Part shown: positions 15,640 through 24,231 of the stretch, piece by piece
Layout of the letters: the number at the start of each line of letters is the position of its first letter
How positions within the stretch are numbered: the first letter of the stretch is position 1
Made by a program: the position numbers and the translations under genes
Origin: Streptomyces tardus
Lineage (GTDB): Bacteria > Actinomycetota > Actinomycetes > Streptomycetales > Streptomycetaceae
Reading direction: 5' to 3'
Assembly (NCBI RefSeq): GCF_018101125.2
Contig: NZ_JAELVF020000001.1
Location: forward strand, 293,189 to 357,188
Length of the DNA stretch: 64,000 bases
Notes under the pieces: generated by a model
Told to the model about the DNA's origin: nothing
Database searches by the model: none
What the model saw: the letters and a program-made list of their open reading frames with translations, nothing else

Positions 15640-17193
15640 ATGTCCCAACCGTCCACGAGCCCGCGGACCGGCGGAGTGGTCGCGACGCTCGCCCTGGCCG
15701 GTGTCACGGCCGCGGTGATGCAGACGCTGGTCACCCCGCTGCTGCCGGAACTGCCCCGGATACTCGACACCTCACCCTCCAACGCCGCCTGGGTCATCAC
15801 CGCGACGCTCCTGGTCGCGGGTTGCTGCGTGCCGATCATCGGTCGGCTCGGCGACATGCTCGGCAAGCGGCGCATGCTGCTGGCCTGTTCGGTGCCGCTG
15901 ATGGCGGGTTCGGTGGTGTGTGCGCTGTCCAGCAGCGTCGTGCCGATGATCGTCGGCCGCGGCCTCCAGGGCGTCGGAATGGGCATGATCCCGCTGGGGA
16001 TCGCCCTGCTCAGGGATGTCGTGCCGGCCGAGCGGCTCAGCTCGTCGATCGCGCTGGTCAGCGCCTCGATGGGGATCGGCGGCGGTATCGGGCTGCCGGT
16101 CGCCGCGGCGGTCGCCCAGTACTCCAGCTGGCGCGCGCTGTTCTGGGGTTCGGCCGTGCTCGCCGCGCTGGTGGCGGTGATGATCTATCTGCTGGTGCCC
16201 CAGGCGCCGCCAACCGCCAAGGGGCAGCGCTTCGACTTCGTGGGCGCGGTCGGGCTCGCCGTCGGCCTGGTCTCCCTGCTGCTGGCGGTCTCCAAGGGCG
16301 CCGACTGGGGCTGGAGTTCGACCACCACCCTCACGCTCTTCGCCCTCGCCGCGGTGACTCTGATCGCCTGGGGCTTCTTCGAATGGCGCACCCGGGAGCC
16401 GCTGGTGGACCTGCGCACCACCGCCCGTCCGCGCGTACTGCTCACCAACCTCGCCTCGATACTCATCGGCTTCGGCATGTACGCGAGCATGCTCGTCGTT
16501 CCGCAGTTGTTGCAGTATCCGGAGGCCACCGGATTCGGGCTGGGTCAGTCCATGCTCGCCGCCGGGCTGTGGATGCTGCCGGGCGGACTGATGATGATGG
16601 TCGTCTCGCCGCTCGGCGGGATGCTGACCAACGCCCGCGGCCCGAAGACCACACTGATCAGTGGCGCGCTCGTCCTGGCGACCGGCTACCTCGCCTCGCT
16701 TCTGCTCGCCGGTACGGCGGTGGGGCTGATGGCCGCTCTGATGATCATGAACAGCGGTGTCGCGCTCGCCTACGGCGCGATGCCCGCACTGATCATGAGC
16801 GCGGTGCCGGTCGGCGAGACCGCTGCGGCGAACGGCTTCAACGCCCTGATGCGTTCGCTGGGCACCTCGGTCGGTGCAGCCGTGGTCGGCGTCGTGCTCG
16901 CCCAGATGACCACGACCGCCGGCGGTCACACCTTCACCTCGGAGAGCGGATTCCGCACGGCGCTGATCATCGGCTGCGTACTGGCGCTCGCCTCCGCCGC
17001 CATCGCCGCCCTCATCCCGCACACCCACACCGCCGCACCCGCCCCGCAGCAGGCGCTCCCGGGCGGCCCGGGTGCGGGGACGGACACGGCGCCGGGTGCA
17101 GGGACGGACGCCGGGCCGCTCCGGAGCGCGGACGTCGGCCCGGGCGATGCCTCGACCGGGGCGGACAACGACCGGGTTCGCAGCGGGAGTTGA
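15640..17193 (+). CDS. MFS drug exporter, DHA2 (14-helix) type
   Basis: 517 residues with about 14 hydrophobic segments. Motif A appears as GRLGDMLGKRRMLL after the second helix. The antiporter motif region GMGMIPLGIALLRDV is followed by SMGIGGGIGLPVAAAVAQ, typical of EmrB/QacA-type proton antiporters. The C-terminal 50 residues are a disordered Gly/Ala/Thr tail. ATG at 15640 has GAGGAAACC upstream. A longer frame continues upstream but runs into His/Pro/Arg-rich low complexity and is rejected. It is paired with the divergent TetR gene, whose ligand is probably the exported compound. Confidence 0.92.
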   Translation: MSQPSTSPRTGGVVATLALAGVTAAVMQTLVTPLLPELPRILDTSPSNAAWVITATLLVAGCCVPIIGRLGDMLGKRRMLLACSVPLMAGSVVCALSSSVVPMIVGRGLQGVGMGMIPLGIALLRDVVPAERLSSSIALVSASMGIGGGIGLPVAAAVAQYSSWRALFWGSAVLAALVAVMIYLLVPQAPPTAKGQRFDFVGAVGLAVGLVSLLLAVSKGADWGWSSTTTLTLFALAAVTLIAWGFFEWRTREPLVDLRTTARPRVLLTNLASILIGFGMYASMLVVPQLLQYPEATGFGLGQSMLAAGLWMLPGGLMMMVVSPLGGMLTNARGPKTTLISGALVLATGYLASLLLAGTAVGLMAALMIMNSGVALAYGAMPALIMSAVPVGETAAANGFNALMRSLGTSVGAAVVGVVLAQMTTTAGGHTFTSESGFRTALIIGCVLALASAAIAALIPHTHTAAPAPQQALPGGPGAGTDTAPGAGTDAGPLRSADVGPGDASTGADNDRVRSGS

Positions 17194-17200
17194 GCGCCAC

Positions 17201-17247
17201 CGCCGTCGTGGGGCAGGCCCGTCCGACGGGCCGAGCCCACGACGGCG
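17201..17247. terminator. Bidirectional terminator hairpin
   Basis: CGCCGTCGTGGG (17201-17212) pairs perfectly with CCCACGACGGCG (17236-17247), and an inner GGCCCGTC/GACGGGCC stem strengthens it. It sits between the convergent MFS and DUF2269-like genes and can serve both. Confidence 0.8.
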
Positions 17248-17288
17248 TGGCCGCCCGGCACGTGTCCGGAGCGACGGCCGGCGGCCCG

Positions 17289-17891
17289 TCAGACGCTCGT
17301 CGTGGAGCCGGGACGGACGATCATGAGGATCGTCACCGTGACCCACAGCAGGTTGAAGATCCCGGTCACCATGCCCAACCGGGCCGCCGCCCGCCGCACC
17401 GAACGCGCCTCCGGAACGGCCGCGGTACGGATCTCCGTAGGTGCCTGCGGACGGGTTGGCACGTCGCTCCCGTCGCCCCGTACGTCGGCGGACTCCCCCT
17501 GGAGCGCGTCGAGTTCGCGTTCCTGGGCGGGGAGGATCAGCAGACCGAGCACCGCGGCGGCTGCTGCGGTGAGCACCATCGAGACGATCAGCCAGGCGCT
17601 GCCGAGCACCCCGAGGCTGTTCGCGGTGGCGAGTCCGAAGACTGGCACGCAGACTCCGAACACCGCGTACACGCGGCAGATCCGGTGCAGCAGCCGCAGT
17701 ACGACGAGCCCGTCCCGATCCGCGGTGTGGTCCTGCCCGCTCCCGTACGGGGAACTCCCGTGTTCTGCCGTCCGGTTGCCGGCCGCGGCGGCACGGCGCA
17801 GCGCGGGCGGGAACATGCTGGCGGCGACGGTCACCGGCCCGACGGCGACGACGGCCGCGATCACGTGCAGGGTCAGCAGCAGCTTGGTCAC
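17289..17891 (-). CDS. DUF2269-like integral membrane protein
   Basis: 200 residues with about four membrane helices. The N-terminus TKLLLTLHVIAAVVAVGPVT is the usual start of small DUF2269/CopD-like membrane proteins. Further helices are at about 75-100, 105-125 and 175-195. A charged loop of about 45 residues precedes the last one. GTG at 17891 overlaps the stop of the upstream gene (GTGA), which fits the local pattern better than the GTG at 17900. It lies downstream of, and was probably coupled to, the stop-interrupted gene at 17888-18241. The function is unknown. Confidence 0.78.
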   Translation of the reverse strand: MTKLLLTLHVIAAVVAVGPVTVAASMFPPALRRAAAAGNRTAEHGSSPYGSGQDHTADRDGLVVLRLLHRICRVYAVFGVCVPVFGLATANSLGVLGSAWLIVSMVLTAAAAAVLGLLILPAQERELDALQGESADVRGDGSDVPTRPQAPTEIRTAAVPEARSVRRAAARLGMVTGIFNLLWVTVTILMIVRPGSTTSV

Positions 17892-18241
17892 GGCCGGCAC
17901 TCGCCTTCGGAGCCGGAGGTGGCGGAGGAGCCGGAGGCGTCGGGTGCGCGACGTGTGCCGGTGACGGCGGAGGCCGGCAGGCGCCCGGCCCGCGACGAAC
18001 CTGCCAGGGTGTCACCCCGGACGGTGACGTCGAAGGCGAGGTTGCGCCGCAACGGGCGGGTGACCGCCTGTCTCCACGCGAGCTACTCGCCCCGCTCGAC
18101 GAGGTCCTCCAGCGGGACCCGCTCCCCCGCCCCCTGCGCAGTGCCGCGGAGCCGCCCCTCGTCGCGGTGGAACTCGACGACGGCGTCCACCCTCCCGATC
18201 GGTGTGACGACGACCGGGTCCCAGCTGCCTTCTGCGGGCAT
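17888..18241 (-). pseudogene. Small conserved gene interrupted by one in-frame amber codon
   Basis: From ATG 18241 the frame reads 52 codons (SWDPVVVTPIGRVDAVVEFH, then GTAQGAGERVPLEDLVERGE), meets TAG at 18085-18083, and continues in the same frame with LAWRQAVTRPLRRNLAFDVT and RAGRLPASAVTGTRR to a TGA at 17888. Both halves look coding and read as one protein of about 117 residues. They resemble small Streptomyces proteins with the pattern of a lipocalin-like or beta-rich fold. The single stop could be a real nonsense mutation or a sequence error. The gene overlaps the DUF2269-like gene by four bases. Confidence 0.65.
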
Positions 18242-18357
18242 GTCTCCCTCTTTTCCCTCAACGTGCTCGCGGTGAGGCGGATCCGAACCGCGAGCGAAGG
18301 TGTACGACGCGGCGCGCCGCTCGTCGCAGCCGCCGTCACCATCAGCGACCCGGTGCT

Positions 18358-19050
18358 TCAGTGCGGCACCGGAGCCGGCCCCCGGTCGCGCCACACCGTG
18401 CCGCGGCGCTCGTGGGCGAAGAGCTGTTCCACGGCGTGTGCGATCCGCGGGCCCACCTCGCGCTCCAGCAGATACAGCCCGAGGTCGAGCCCGGAGGTGA
18501 CTCCGGCGGCGGTGACGAGGTCGCCGTCCTCGACGAGTCGGGCTTCCACCGCACGCGCACCGGTGGCGTCCAGCAGATCGGCGCCGAGATGGTGGGTGGT
18601 GGCCCAACGGCCTTCCAGCAGGCCGGACATGGCGAGTACGAGCGAGCCTCCGCAGACCGTGGCGACGGTGGTCCGGGGGCTGCGCACGGCTCGTTCCAGC
18701 AGTGCGGGCAGTTCGGTCTCCAGCGTCCGGCCGAGCAGCACCGGCACCGACTCCGGCGGCTGGTGCCCGCCCGGGCCGTCAAGCCCGTCGTCCGGCCGCT
18801 CCCCCGGCGGCCCCACCCGGCCCGAGGCGCCGGGGACGAGCACCAGATCCACACTTTCGGGGTCGAGTCGCGCGGTGGCGCGCAACGTCACCCCGCTGGT
18901 CCCGCTGACCACTTCGCGCGGCCCCTCCGCGGACACCAACTCCACCTCGACGGCCCCGCCGGAAGCCGCGCCCCCCGCGTGGAGCACCTCGTACGGCCCG
19001 ATGACGTCGAGCGGATCGAAGCCGTCGAAGAGAACGATCTGCGCATGCAT
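18358..19050 (-). CDS. DJ-1/PfpI-family protein (isocyanide hydratase-like)
   Basis: 230 residues. The fold signature begins QIVLFDGFDPLDVIGPYEVL. The nucleophile elbow is TVATVCGGSLVLAMSGLLEG with the conserved Cys, followed by ATTHH. These match the GATase1-like DJ-1/PfpI superfamily in the isonitrile hydratase/AraC-sensor branch. ATG at 19050 begins MHAQIVL; upstream in frame is only an alanine run encoded by the hexanucleotide repeat, so it is not used. The divergent neighbour is an AraC regulator whose N-terminal domain has the same fold, which suggests a related ligand. Confidence 0.88.
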   Translation of the reverse strand: MHAQIVLFDGFDPLDVIGPYEVLHAGGAASGGAVEVELVSAEGPREVVSGTSGVTLRATARLDPESVDLVLVPGASGRVGPPGERPDDGLDGPGGHQPPESVPVLLGRTLETELPALLERAVRSPRTTVATVCGGSLVLAMSGLLEGRWATTHHLGADLLDATGARAVEARLVEDGDLVTAAGVTSGLDLGLYLLEREVGPRIAHAVEQLFAHERRGTVWRDRGPAPVPH

Positions 19051-19097
19051 GGAAGGGCCTTCCGGTGGTTCGACGCTACGCGGGCGACCGCACAGGC

Positions 19098-19170
19098 GGC
19101 TGCGGCTGCGGCTGCGGCTGCCGGCTGCGGCTGCGGCTGCGGCTGCGGCTGCGGCTGCGGCTGCGGCTGC
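19098..19170. repeat. GGCTGC hexanucleotide microsatellite (4 + 8 units)
   Basis: Four GGCTGC units (19098-19121), one extra C, then eight units (19123-19170). It lies between the divergent DJ-1/PfpI and AraC genes, upstream of both. Slippage could change the length and so the promoter spacing. Confidence 0.95.
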
Positions 19171-19344
19171 CTCGAACGTAGGCCGCACACCCCCGGCCTT
19201 CCCAGTGGCAGGAGCGACACCCTTCAACGGCTTTCCGCCAAATCCCGCAGAAACCACACACTCCGCTCCGACCTGCGTCGATGCCCCACATCGCCGCGTC
19301 CACCACCGGTTTCCGCTCTTGACCGGCCGCGTAAATTACGACGC

Positions 19345-20280
19345 ATGCACACGGTCGCCGTCCTCGCCCTGGAGCAGGTCATACCCTTCGACCTGTCCAC
19401 CCCGATCGAGGTTTTCGGCCGCACCCGGCTGCCGGACGGCCGCCCCGGTTACCAGGTCCGCGTCTGCGCGGAGCAGCCGGAGATCGACGCCGACGCCTTC
19501 GCCCTGCGTGCGCCGCACGGACTGGAGGGACTCAAGGGCGCGGACACCGTCGTCGTACCGGGTACGGCTACGCTCGCCGCGCCGTCGCCCGCCGTCCGGG
19601 CGGCTCTGATCGACGCGGCGGCGCGCGGCACCCGTATCGCCTCGATCTGCGCCGGCGCCTTCCCGTTGGCCGCGACCGGACTGCTGGACGGGCTGCGGGC
19701 CACCACCCACTGGGCCGCAGCGCAGACCCTGGCCGACCTCCACCCGGAGATCGACGTGGACCCCGACGTCCTCTACGTCGACAACGGGCACCTCCTCACC
19801 TCGGCCGGCGCCGCCGCCGGGCTCGACCTGTGTCTGCACATGATCCGGCGCGACTACGGTTCGGCGGTCGCCGCGGACGCGGCCCGGCTCTCGGTCATGC
19901 CGCTCGAACGGGAGGGCGGGCAGGCGCAGTTCATCGTCCACGACCTGCCGCCCACTCCGCGCGGGCAGGGGCTGGAGCCGCTGCTGGAGTGGCTCCAGGA
20001 CAACCTCGGCCGCGAACTGGCCCTGCCCGACATCGCGGACCGCGCCGGCACCAGCACCCGTACGCTCATCAGGCACTTCCGCGAGCAGACCGGCATCACC
20101 CCGCTGCAGTGGCTGCACCGCGCACGGGTACGCCGGGCGCAGCATCTGCTGGAGACCACCGACCATGCGGTGGAACGTGTCGGCGCGCAGGTCGGGTTCG
20201 GTTCCTCGACCGCCTTCCGGGACCGTTTCAAGCGCACCACGGGCGTCAGCCCGCACGCCTACCGCCGTTCCTTCCGCTAG
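19345..20280 (+). CDS. AraC-family regulator with DJ-1/PfpI-like sensor domain
   Basis: 311 residues. The N-terminal domain (about 1-185) has the GATase1-like fold (VLALEQVIPFDLSTPIEVF) and the elbow IASICAGAFPLAATGLLDG with Cys, then ATTHW. The C-terminal AraC domain (about 205-311) has two helix-turn-helices (IADRAGTSTRTLIRHFREQ and AQVGFGSSTAFRDRFKR). ATG at 19345 is chosen: the sequence upstream is the repeat-bearing divergent promoter. Regulators of this group often control the adjacent divergent gene, here the DJ-1/PfpI protein. Confidence 0.92.
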   Translation: MHTVAVLALEQVIPFDLSTPIEVFGRTRLPDGRPGYQVRVCAEQPEIDADAFALRAPHGLEGLKGADTVVVPGTATLAAPSPAVRAALIDAAARGTRIASICAGAFPLAATGLLDGLRATTHWAAAQTLADLHPEIDVDPDVLYVDNGHLLTSAGAAAGLDLCLHMIRRDYGSAVAADAARLSVMPLEREGGQAQFIVHDLPPTPRGQGLEPLLEWLQDNLGRELALPDIADRAGTSTRTLIRHFREQTGITPLQWLHRARVRRAQHLLETTDHAVERVGAQVGFGSSTAFRDRFKRTTGVSPHAYRRSFR

Positions 20281-20449
20281 GGGCCGTCCGGCCCTGCGGT
20301 CGAGCCCACACTTCCGGCCCCGTACTTCCCTCCGGACCGCGAGCCTCCCATCGAGTTCACGCCAAGCGCCTGCACGACCGCCCCACGCAGCCCGCGCCAC
20401 ACACCCACCCCGCCGCCGCGGCTCCGACGGACGGCCACGGCGTGCCGGT

Positions 20450-21523
20450 TCAGGGCAGCAGGCGCAGTGCCCGGTCGCGCAGTCGCACATGTCGGGTGGA
20501 CATCACGCGGTGCAGGGTGCGGGATCCGAGTGCGATCCGCTGGGCGCTGCGCCGGCGTTCGCTGTCGTAGGCGTGCAGTGCGGCGGCGCGGGCGCCGCGG
20601 CCGTGGACGGCCAGGGCGCGCGCCAGTGCCTCGGCGTCGAGGACCGCGGTGCAGGCGCCCTGGCCGAGGTTGGGTGTCATGGCGTGCGCGGCATCCCCGA
20701 GGAGGGCGACACAGGGGCCCCGGGTACTGACGAACGAGCGCAACGCCGGAGCGAGATGGCGCATCTCGTAGCGGATCCAGGTGCTCCGGTCCGTCTCCGC
20801 GAACAGCCGGGGCACGGGGTGGTGCCAGCCTCGGAACCGGCCCGGCAGTTCGTCGATCGTGGTGTTGCGGGGGACCACGGCGTACCAGTTGGTACAGCCG
20901 GGCTCGATCGGGGTCATGCCGACGAAGCTGCCCGCGCCCCAGGTCTCGCCGTGGATCGGGGACTCGAAGTCGGCGATGCCGATCCAGGCCGTGTTCCCCG
21001 CCGCCTTCGGGGCGCTCCGCTCCCCGAAGTGTGCGGTGCGCACGGTGCTGCCGATGCCGTCGGCGCCGATGACCACGTCGTACCGGTCGGCGAGGCCCAG
21101 GGCGTCGGTGACCCGCTCGCCGTGGCTGATCCGGACGTCGCCGAAGTCGTCGAGCGCTCCGAGCATCGCGTCGAGCAGGTAGTGGCGGGAGAGGAGCAGC
21201 TCGGGGCGGCCCTCGCGGCGTTCGATGCGTTCCAGCGGGAGGCGGGCGAGTGGTCGCCCCTGCGGCGAGCGGATGTACGCCTCGCGGTACGGGACGGCAC
21301 GGGCGTGCAGTTCGGCGCCGACGCCCAGCCGCTCCAGTGCGCTCTGGGCCGTCGGATGGATGCCGAACGCCGTGCCGTACCGGGCGGGTTCGGGGCGCCG
21401 TTCGAGGACCGTCACCTGCCAGCCTGCGCGGCGCAGGCCGAGCGCGCAGGCCAGTCCTCCGATACCGGCGCCGACGATGACGGCGCTTCCGGGCTCGCCC
21501 GTGCTGCCTGTCGTTCGTGTCAT
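20450..21523 (-). CDS. FAD-dependent monooxygenase (PHBH-type)
   Basis: 357 residues. The dinucleotide-binding motif is VIVGAGIGGLACALGLRRAG near the N-terminus. DVVIGADGIGSTVR is the DG motif, and CVALLGDAAHAMTPNLGQGA the GD motif that contacts FAD. Together they define the group A aromatic-ring or similar flavoprotein hydroxylases. ATG at 21523 has GGAGGGG upstream. It is divergent from a TetR gene with a shared operator region, so it is probably induced by its substrate or a related compound. The substrate cannot be told from sequence. Confidence 0.92.
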   Translation of the reverse strand: MTRTTGSTGEPGSAVIVGAGIGGLACALGLRRAGWQVTVLERRPEPARYGTAFGIHPTAQSALERLGVGAELHARAVPYREAYIRSPQGRPLARLPLERIERREGRPELLLSRHYLLDAMLGALDDFGDVRISHGERVTDALGLADRYDVVIGADGIGSTVRTAHFGERSAPKAAGNTAWIGIADFESPIHGETWGAGSFVGMTPIEPGCTNWYAVVPRNTTIDELPGRFRGWHHPVPRLFAETDRSTWIRYEMRHLAPALRSFVSTRGPCVALLGDAAHAMTPNLGQGACTAVLDAEALARALAVHGRGARAAALHAYDSERRRSAQRIALGSRTLHRVMSTRHVRLRDRALRLLP

Positions 21524-21586
21524 GGCCCCTCCGAACTTCCGCGTTCCGTCCCGACGGGCCTGGCCCTGCCGAGCAACCACCACATA

Positions 21587-21598
21587 CGTGGTACCACG
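21587..21598. promoter_or_regulatory. Candidate TetR operator
   Basis: CGTGGTACCACG is a perfect 12-bp palindrome, and the overlapping CCACATACGTGG just to its left is a near palindrome. Both lie in the 131-bp gap between the divergent monooxygenase and TetR genes, where an operator is expected. Confidence 0.6.
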
Positions 21599-21654
21599 GT
21601 TGGGGTGGCACGGGCAACGTGGATGATGTCCGCACGACAGAGGAGAGAGACGAC

Positions 21655-22239
21655 GTGGTGAACACCGACCGCAGGACCCGACTCGGCGACGCGGCGATGG
21701 AGGTGCTGGCGGAGCACGGCGGACGCGGGCTGACCCACCGCGCGGTCGACGCGGTCGCGGACGTGCCGCCCGGCACCGCGAAGAACTACTTCCCCAGCAG
21801 GGACGCCCTGCTGCGCGCGGCGGCCGAGCACTGCGTGCGGCGATACCGGGCGATCACCGAGGAGTTGGCGGCCCGCGGCCCCGCCCCCGGCAGCCGCCGG
21901 GCGCTGGTCGCGCAGCTCACCGGATTGCTCGCCGATGTCGCGGGGCCGGGCCGGGCCCGGCTGCTGGCCTGCCTGGAGCTCCAGGCGGAGGCAGCGCGCA
22001 GGCCGGCACTCTCCGACATCCTGGACCCGATCGCCGCCTCGGACTTCCCCGGTATGGAGCTCGCCCAGCGGGCCGCCGGGCTGCCCCTCACCCCGGCCGC
22101 CTCCCGCACCGTCACCCTTGCCCTGCACGGGGCGATCACCCACCTGCTGGCGGGCGGCCCCGCCACTCTCGCCGCAGCAGGACTCGACGATCTCGACCGT
22201 TTCGTGCGCGAACTCCTCGACGTCGTCTGCCCCGAGTGA
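21655..22239 (+). CDS. TetR-family regulator
   Basis: 194 residues. The helix-turn-helix occupies about residues 8-50 (AAMEVLAEHGGRGLTHRAVD, then VPPGTAKNYFPSRDALLRA). The C-terminal helical domain contains ELQAEAARRPAL and LALHGAITHLL. GTG at 21655, or the adjacent GTG at 21658, is preceded by AGGAG. It probably represses the divergent FAD monooxygenase gene and itself. Confidence 0.9.
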   Translation: MVNTDRRTRLGDAAMEVLAEHGGRGLTHRAVDAVADVPPGTAKNYFPSRDALLRAAAEHCVRRYRAITEELAARGPAPGSRRALVAQLTGLLADVAGPGRARLLACLELQAEAARRPALSDILDPIAASDFPGMELAQRAAGLPLTPAASRTVTLALHGAITHLLAGGPATLAAAGLDDLDRFVRELLDVVCPE

Positions 22240-22500
22240 CCCACCGGCCCCTCGGGGCAGGTGGGTCACGATGCGACCACCGCCGCGGGATCGGCGAGCA
22301 GGGCTCGGACCGGTCTCGGAACACCCCGTGGACGCCCTTGATCCGGTCAAGGTTTGGTCAATTCTCCCTGCATACGGCGCAGTTGTGCGAACGGACGAAT
22401 TCCTTTCCCCTGCCCGCTACCCCCCTGACATGTACGCGGCCCACATGGCAGGCTGCCGCCAAGCACTGGGAAACCCCCCACTCCCATTCAAGGAGCCCAT

Positions 22501-24117
22501 GTGAGACCCCACCGCGTACACCGCACCTCCCGCCGCGCCGTCACGATCGGCGCGGCGCTTGCCGGTTCGGCCGCTCTGCTGGCCGCCGGCATCAGCACCG
22601 GCACCGCCGGCGCGGCGCCGTCCGACGCCAACAAGGGCGCCCTGCCCGCCAGCCTTTCGGCCGGCGACTACCTCAGCCTGGTGAAGGCCGCCGACGCCCC
22701 CGCGGCGAAGAAGGCTGTCGCCAAGGAGCTCAAGCTCGGTTCCAAGGAGGCGCTGGAGGTCCGCAGCGTCATCAAGAACAACAACGGGGACACCCACACC
22801 CGTTACGAGCGCACCTACGACGGTCTGCCGGTCATCGGCGGCGACCTGGTCGTCCAGAAGACCAAGGGCGGCGACACCGAGCGCGTCACCAAGGCCAACG
22901 ACGCGAAGATAGCCGTCGACACCGACGCCGCCGTCGCCGCGCACAAGCCGAAGAAGTCCGCCGCCAAGGGCAGCGAGGCGCCGCGCCAGGTCGTACTGGC
23001 CGTCAAGGGCAAGCCGGTGCTCGCCTGGGAGACCGTCAACGGCGGCGTCCAGAAGGACGGCACCCCCAACGAGCTGCACGTCTTCACCGACGCCAAGACC
23101 GGCAAGAAGCTCTTCGAGTACCAGGGCATCCACAAGGGCACCGGGACCGGCCAGTACAGCGGCGAGGTGGAGCTCGGCACCACCGAGGCCGACGGCAAGT
23201 TCACGCTGACCGACGGCGAGCGGGGCAGCGGCCGGACCACCGACCTCAACAACGGCCAGTCCGGTGACGGCGAGCTCTTCACCAACGACTCGGACGTCTG
23301 GGGCGACGGCACCCCCGCCAACCGCGAGACCGCGGCCGTCGACGCGCACTTCGGCACCGCCGCGACCTGGGACTACTTCAAGGACGTCCACGGCCGCGAC
23401 GGCATCCGCGGTGACGGCGAGGGCGCCCTGACCCGGGTCCACTACGGCGACAACTACGTCAACGCCTTCTGGTCCGACGCCTGCTTCTGCATGACCTACG
23501 GCGACGGCGAGAACAACGAGAAGCCGCTCACCTCGACGGACGTCGCGGCGCACGAGATGACGCACGGCGTCACCTCCGCCACCGCGGGCCTGGTCTACCA
23601 GGGCGAGTCCGGCGGTCTGAACGAGGCCACCTCCGACATCTTCGCCGCCGCGGTCGAGTTCCACGTCGACAGCGAGGCCGACGTCGCCGACTACATGGTC
23701 GGCGAGATGATCGACATCAACGGCGACGGCACCCCGCTGCGTTACATGGACGAGCCCTCCAAGGACGGCAAGTCCCTGGACTTCTGGGAGGAGGGCGCCG
23801 GTGACGTCGACGTCCACTACTCCTCGGGTATCGCCAACCACTACTTCTACCTGCTGGCCGAGGGCAGCGGCGAGAAGGAGATCAACGGCGTCAAGTACAA
23901 CTCGCCGACCTCCGACGGCTCGACGCTGGAGGGCATCGGCATCGAGAAGGCCGCGGACATCTGGTTCAAGGCCCTCACCGAGCAGATGACCTCCACCTCG
24001 GACTACGCGGACGCGCGCCGGGCCACCGTCGCCGCCGCCACCGACCTCTACGGCGCGGACAGCGCCGAGGTCACCGCCGTGGAGGCCGCCTGGGCCGGAG
24101 TCAACGTCAACGGCTGA
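22501..24117 (+). CDS. Secreted thermolysin-type (M4) neutral metalloprotease
   Basis: 538 residues. A signal peptide covers about 1-39 (twin-Arg-containing SRRAVTIGAALAGSAALLAA). A propeptide (FTP/PepSY-like, to about 215) precedes the catalytic domain. The zinc site HEMTH is at 351-355, with the third ligand Glu in GGLNEATSD some 20 residues later. The C-terminal catalytic His lies in DVHYSSGIANHYFY. GTG at 22501 has AAGGAG at good spacing. It is a secreted, self-processed protease for extracellular protein digestion. It stands alone, with a terminator shared with glgP. Confidence 0.95.
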   Translation: MRPHRVHRTSRRAVTIGAALAGSAALLAAGISTGTAGAAPSDANKGALPASLSAGDYLSLVKAADAPAAKKAVAKELKLGSKEALEVRSVIKNNNGDTHTRYERTYDGLPVIGGDLVVQKTKGGDTERVTKANDAKIAVDTDAAVAAHKPKKSAAKGSEAPRQVVLAVKGKPVLAWETVNGGVQKDGTPNELHVFTDAKTGKKLFEYQGIHKGTGTGQYSGEVELGTTEADGKFTLTDGERGSGRTTDLNNGQSGDGELFTNDSDVWGDGTPANRETAAVDAHFGTAATWDYFKDVHGRDGIRGDGEGALTRVHYGDNYVNAFWSDACFCMTYGDGENNEKPLTSTDVAAHEMTHGVTSATAGLVYQGESGGLNEATSDIFAAAVEFHVDSEADVADYMVGEMIDINGDGTPLRYMDEPSKDGKSLDFWEEGAGDVDVHYSSGIANHYFYLLAEGSGEKEINGVKYNSPTSDGSTLEGIGIEKAADIWFKALTEQMTSTSDYADARRATVAAATDLYGADSAEVTAVEAAWAGVNVNG

Positions 24118-24172
24118 TCCGGCACCACGGCACCACAAGCACCACCCCACAGCAGCACAGCAACACAGCGGC

Positions 24173-24208
24173 GGGGCCCGACCACCGAAACCACGGTGGC
24201 CGGGCCCC
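24173..24208. terminator. Terminator hairpin between protease and glgP
   Basis: GGGGCCCGACCACCG (24173-24187) pairs with CGGTGGCCGGGCCCC (24194-24208) with one mismatch and a six-base loop. It separates two convergent genes. Confidence 0.75.
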
Positions 24209-24231
24209 GCTCGGCTGCGGGAGGTGCGGCG

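Noticed and set aside
19098..19170. Alanine-run N-terminal extension of the DJ-1/PfpI or AraC protein
   Set aside because: Homologous sequence begins at the internal Met on both sides, and the repeat lies in the shared promoter region.
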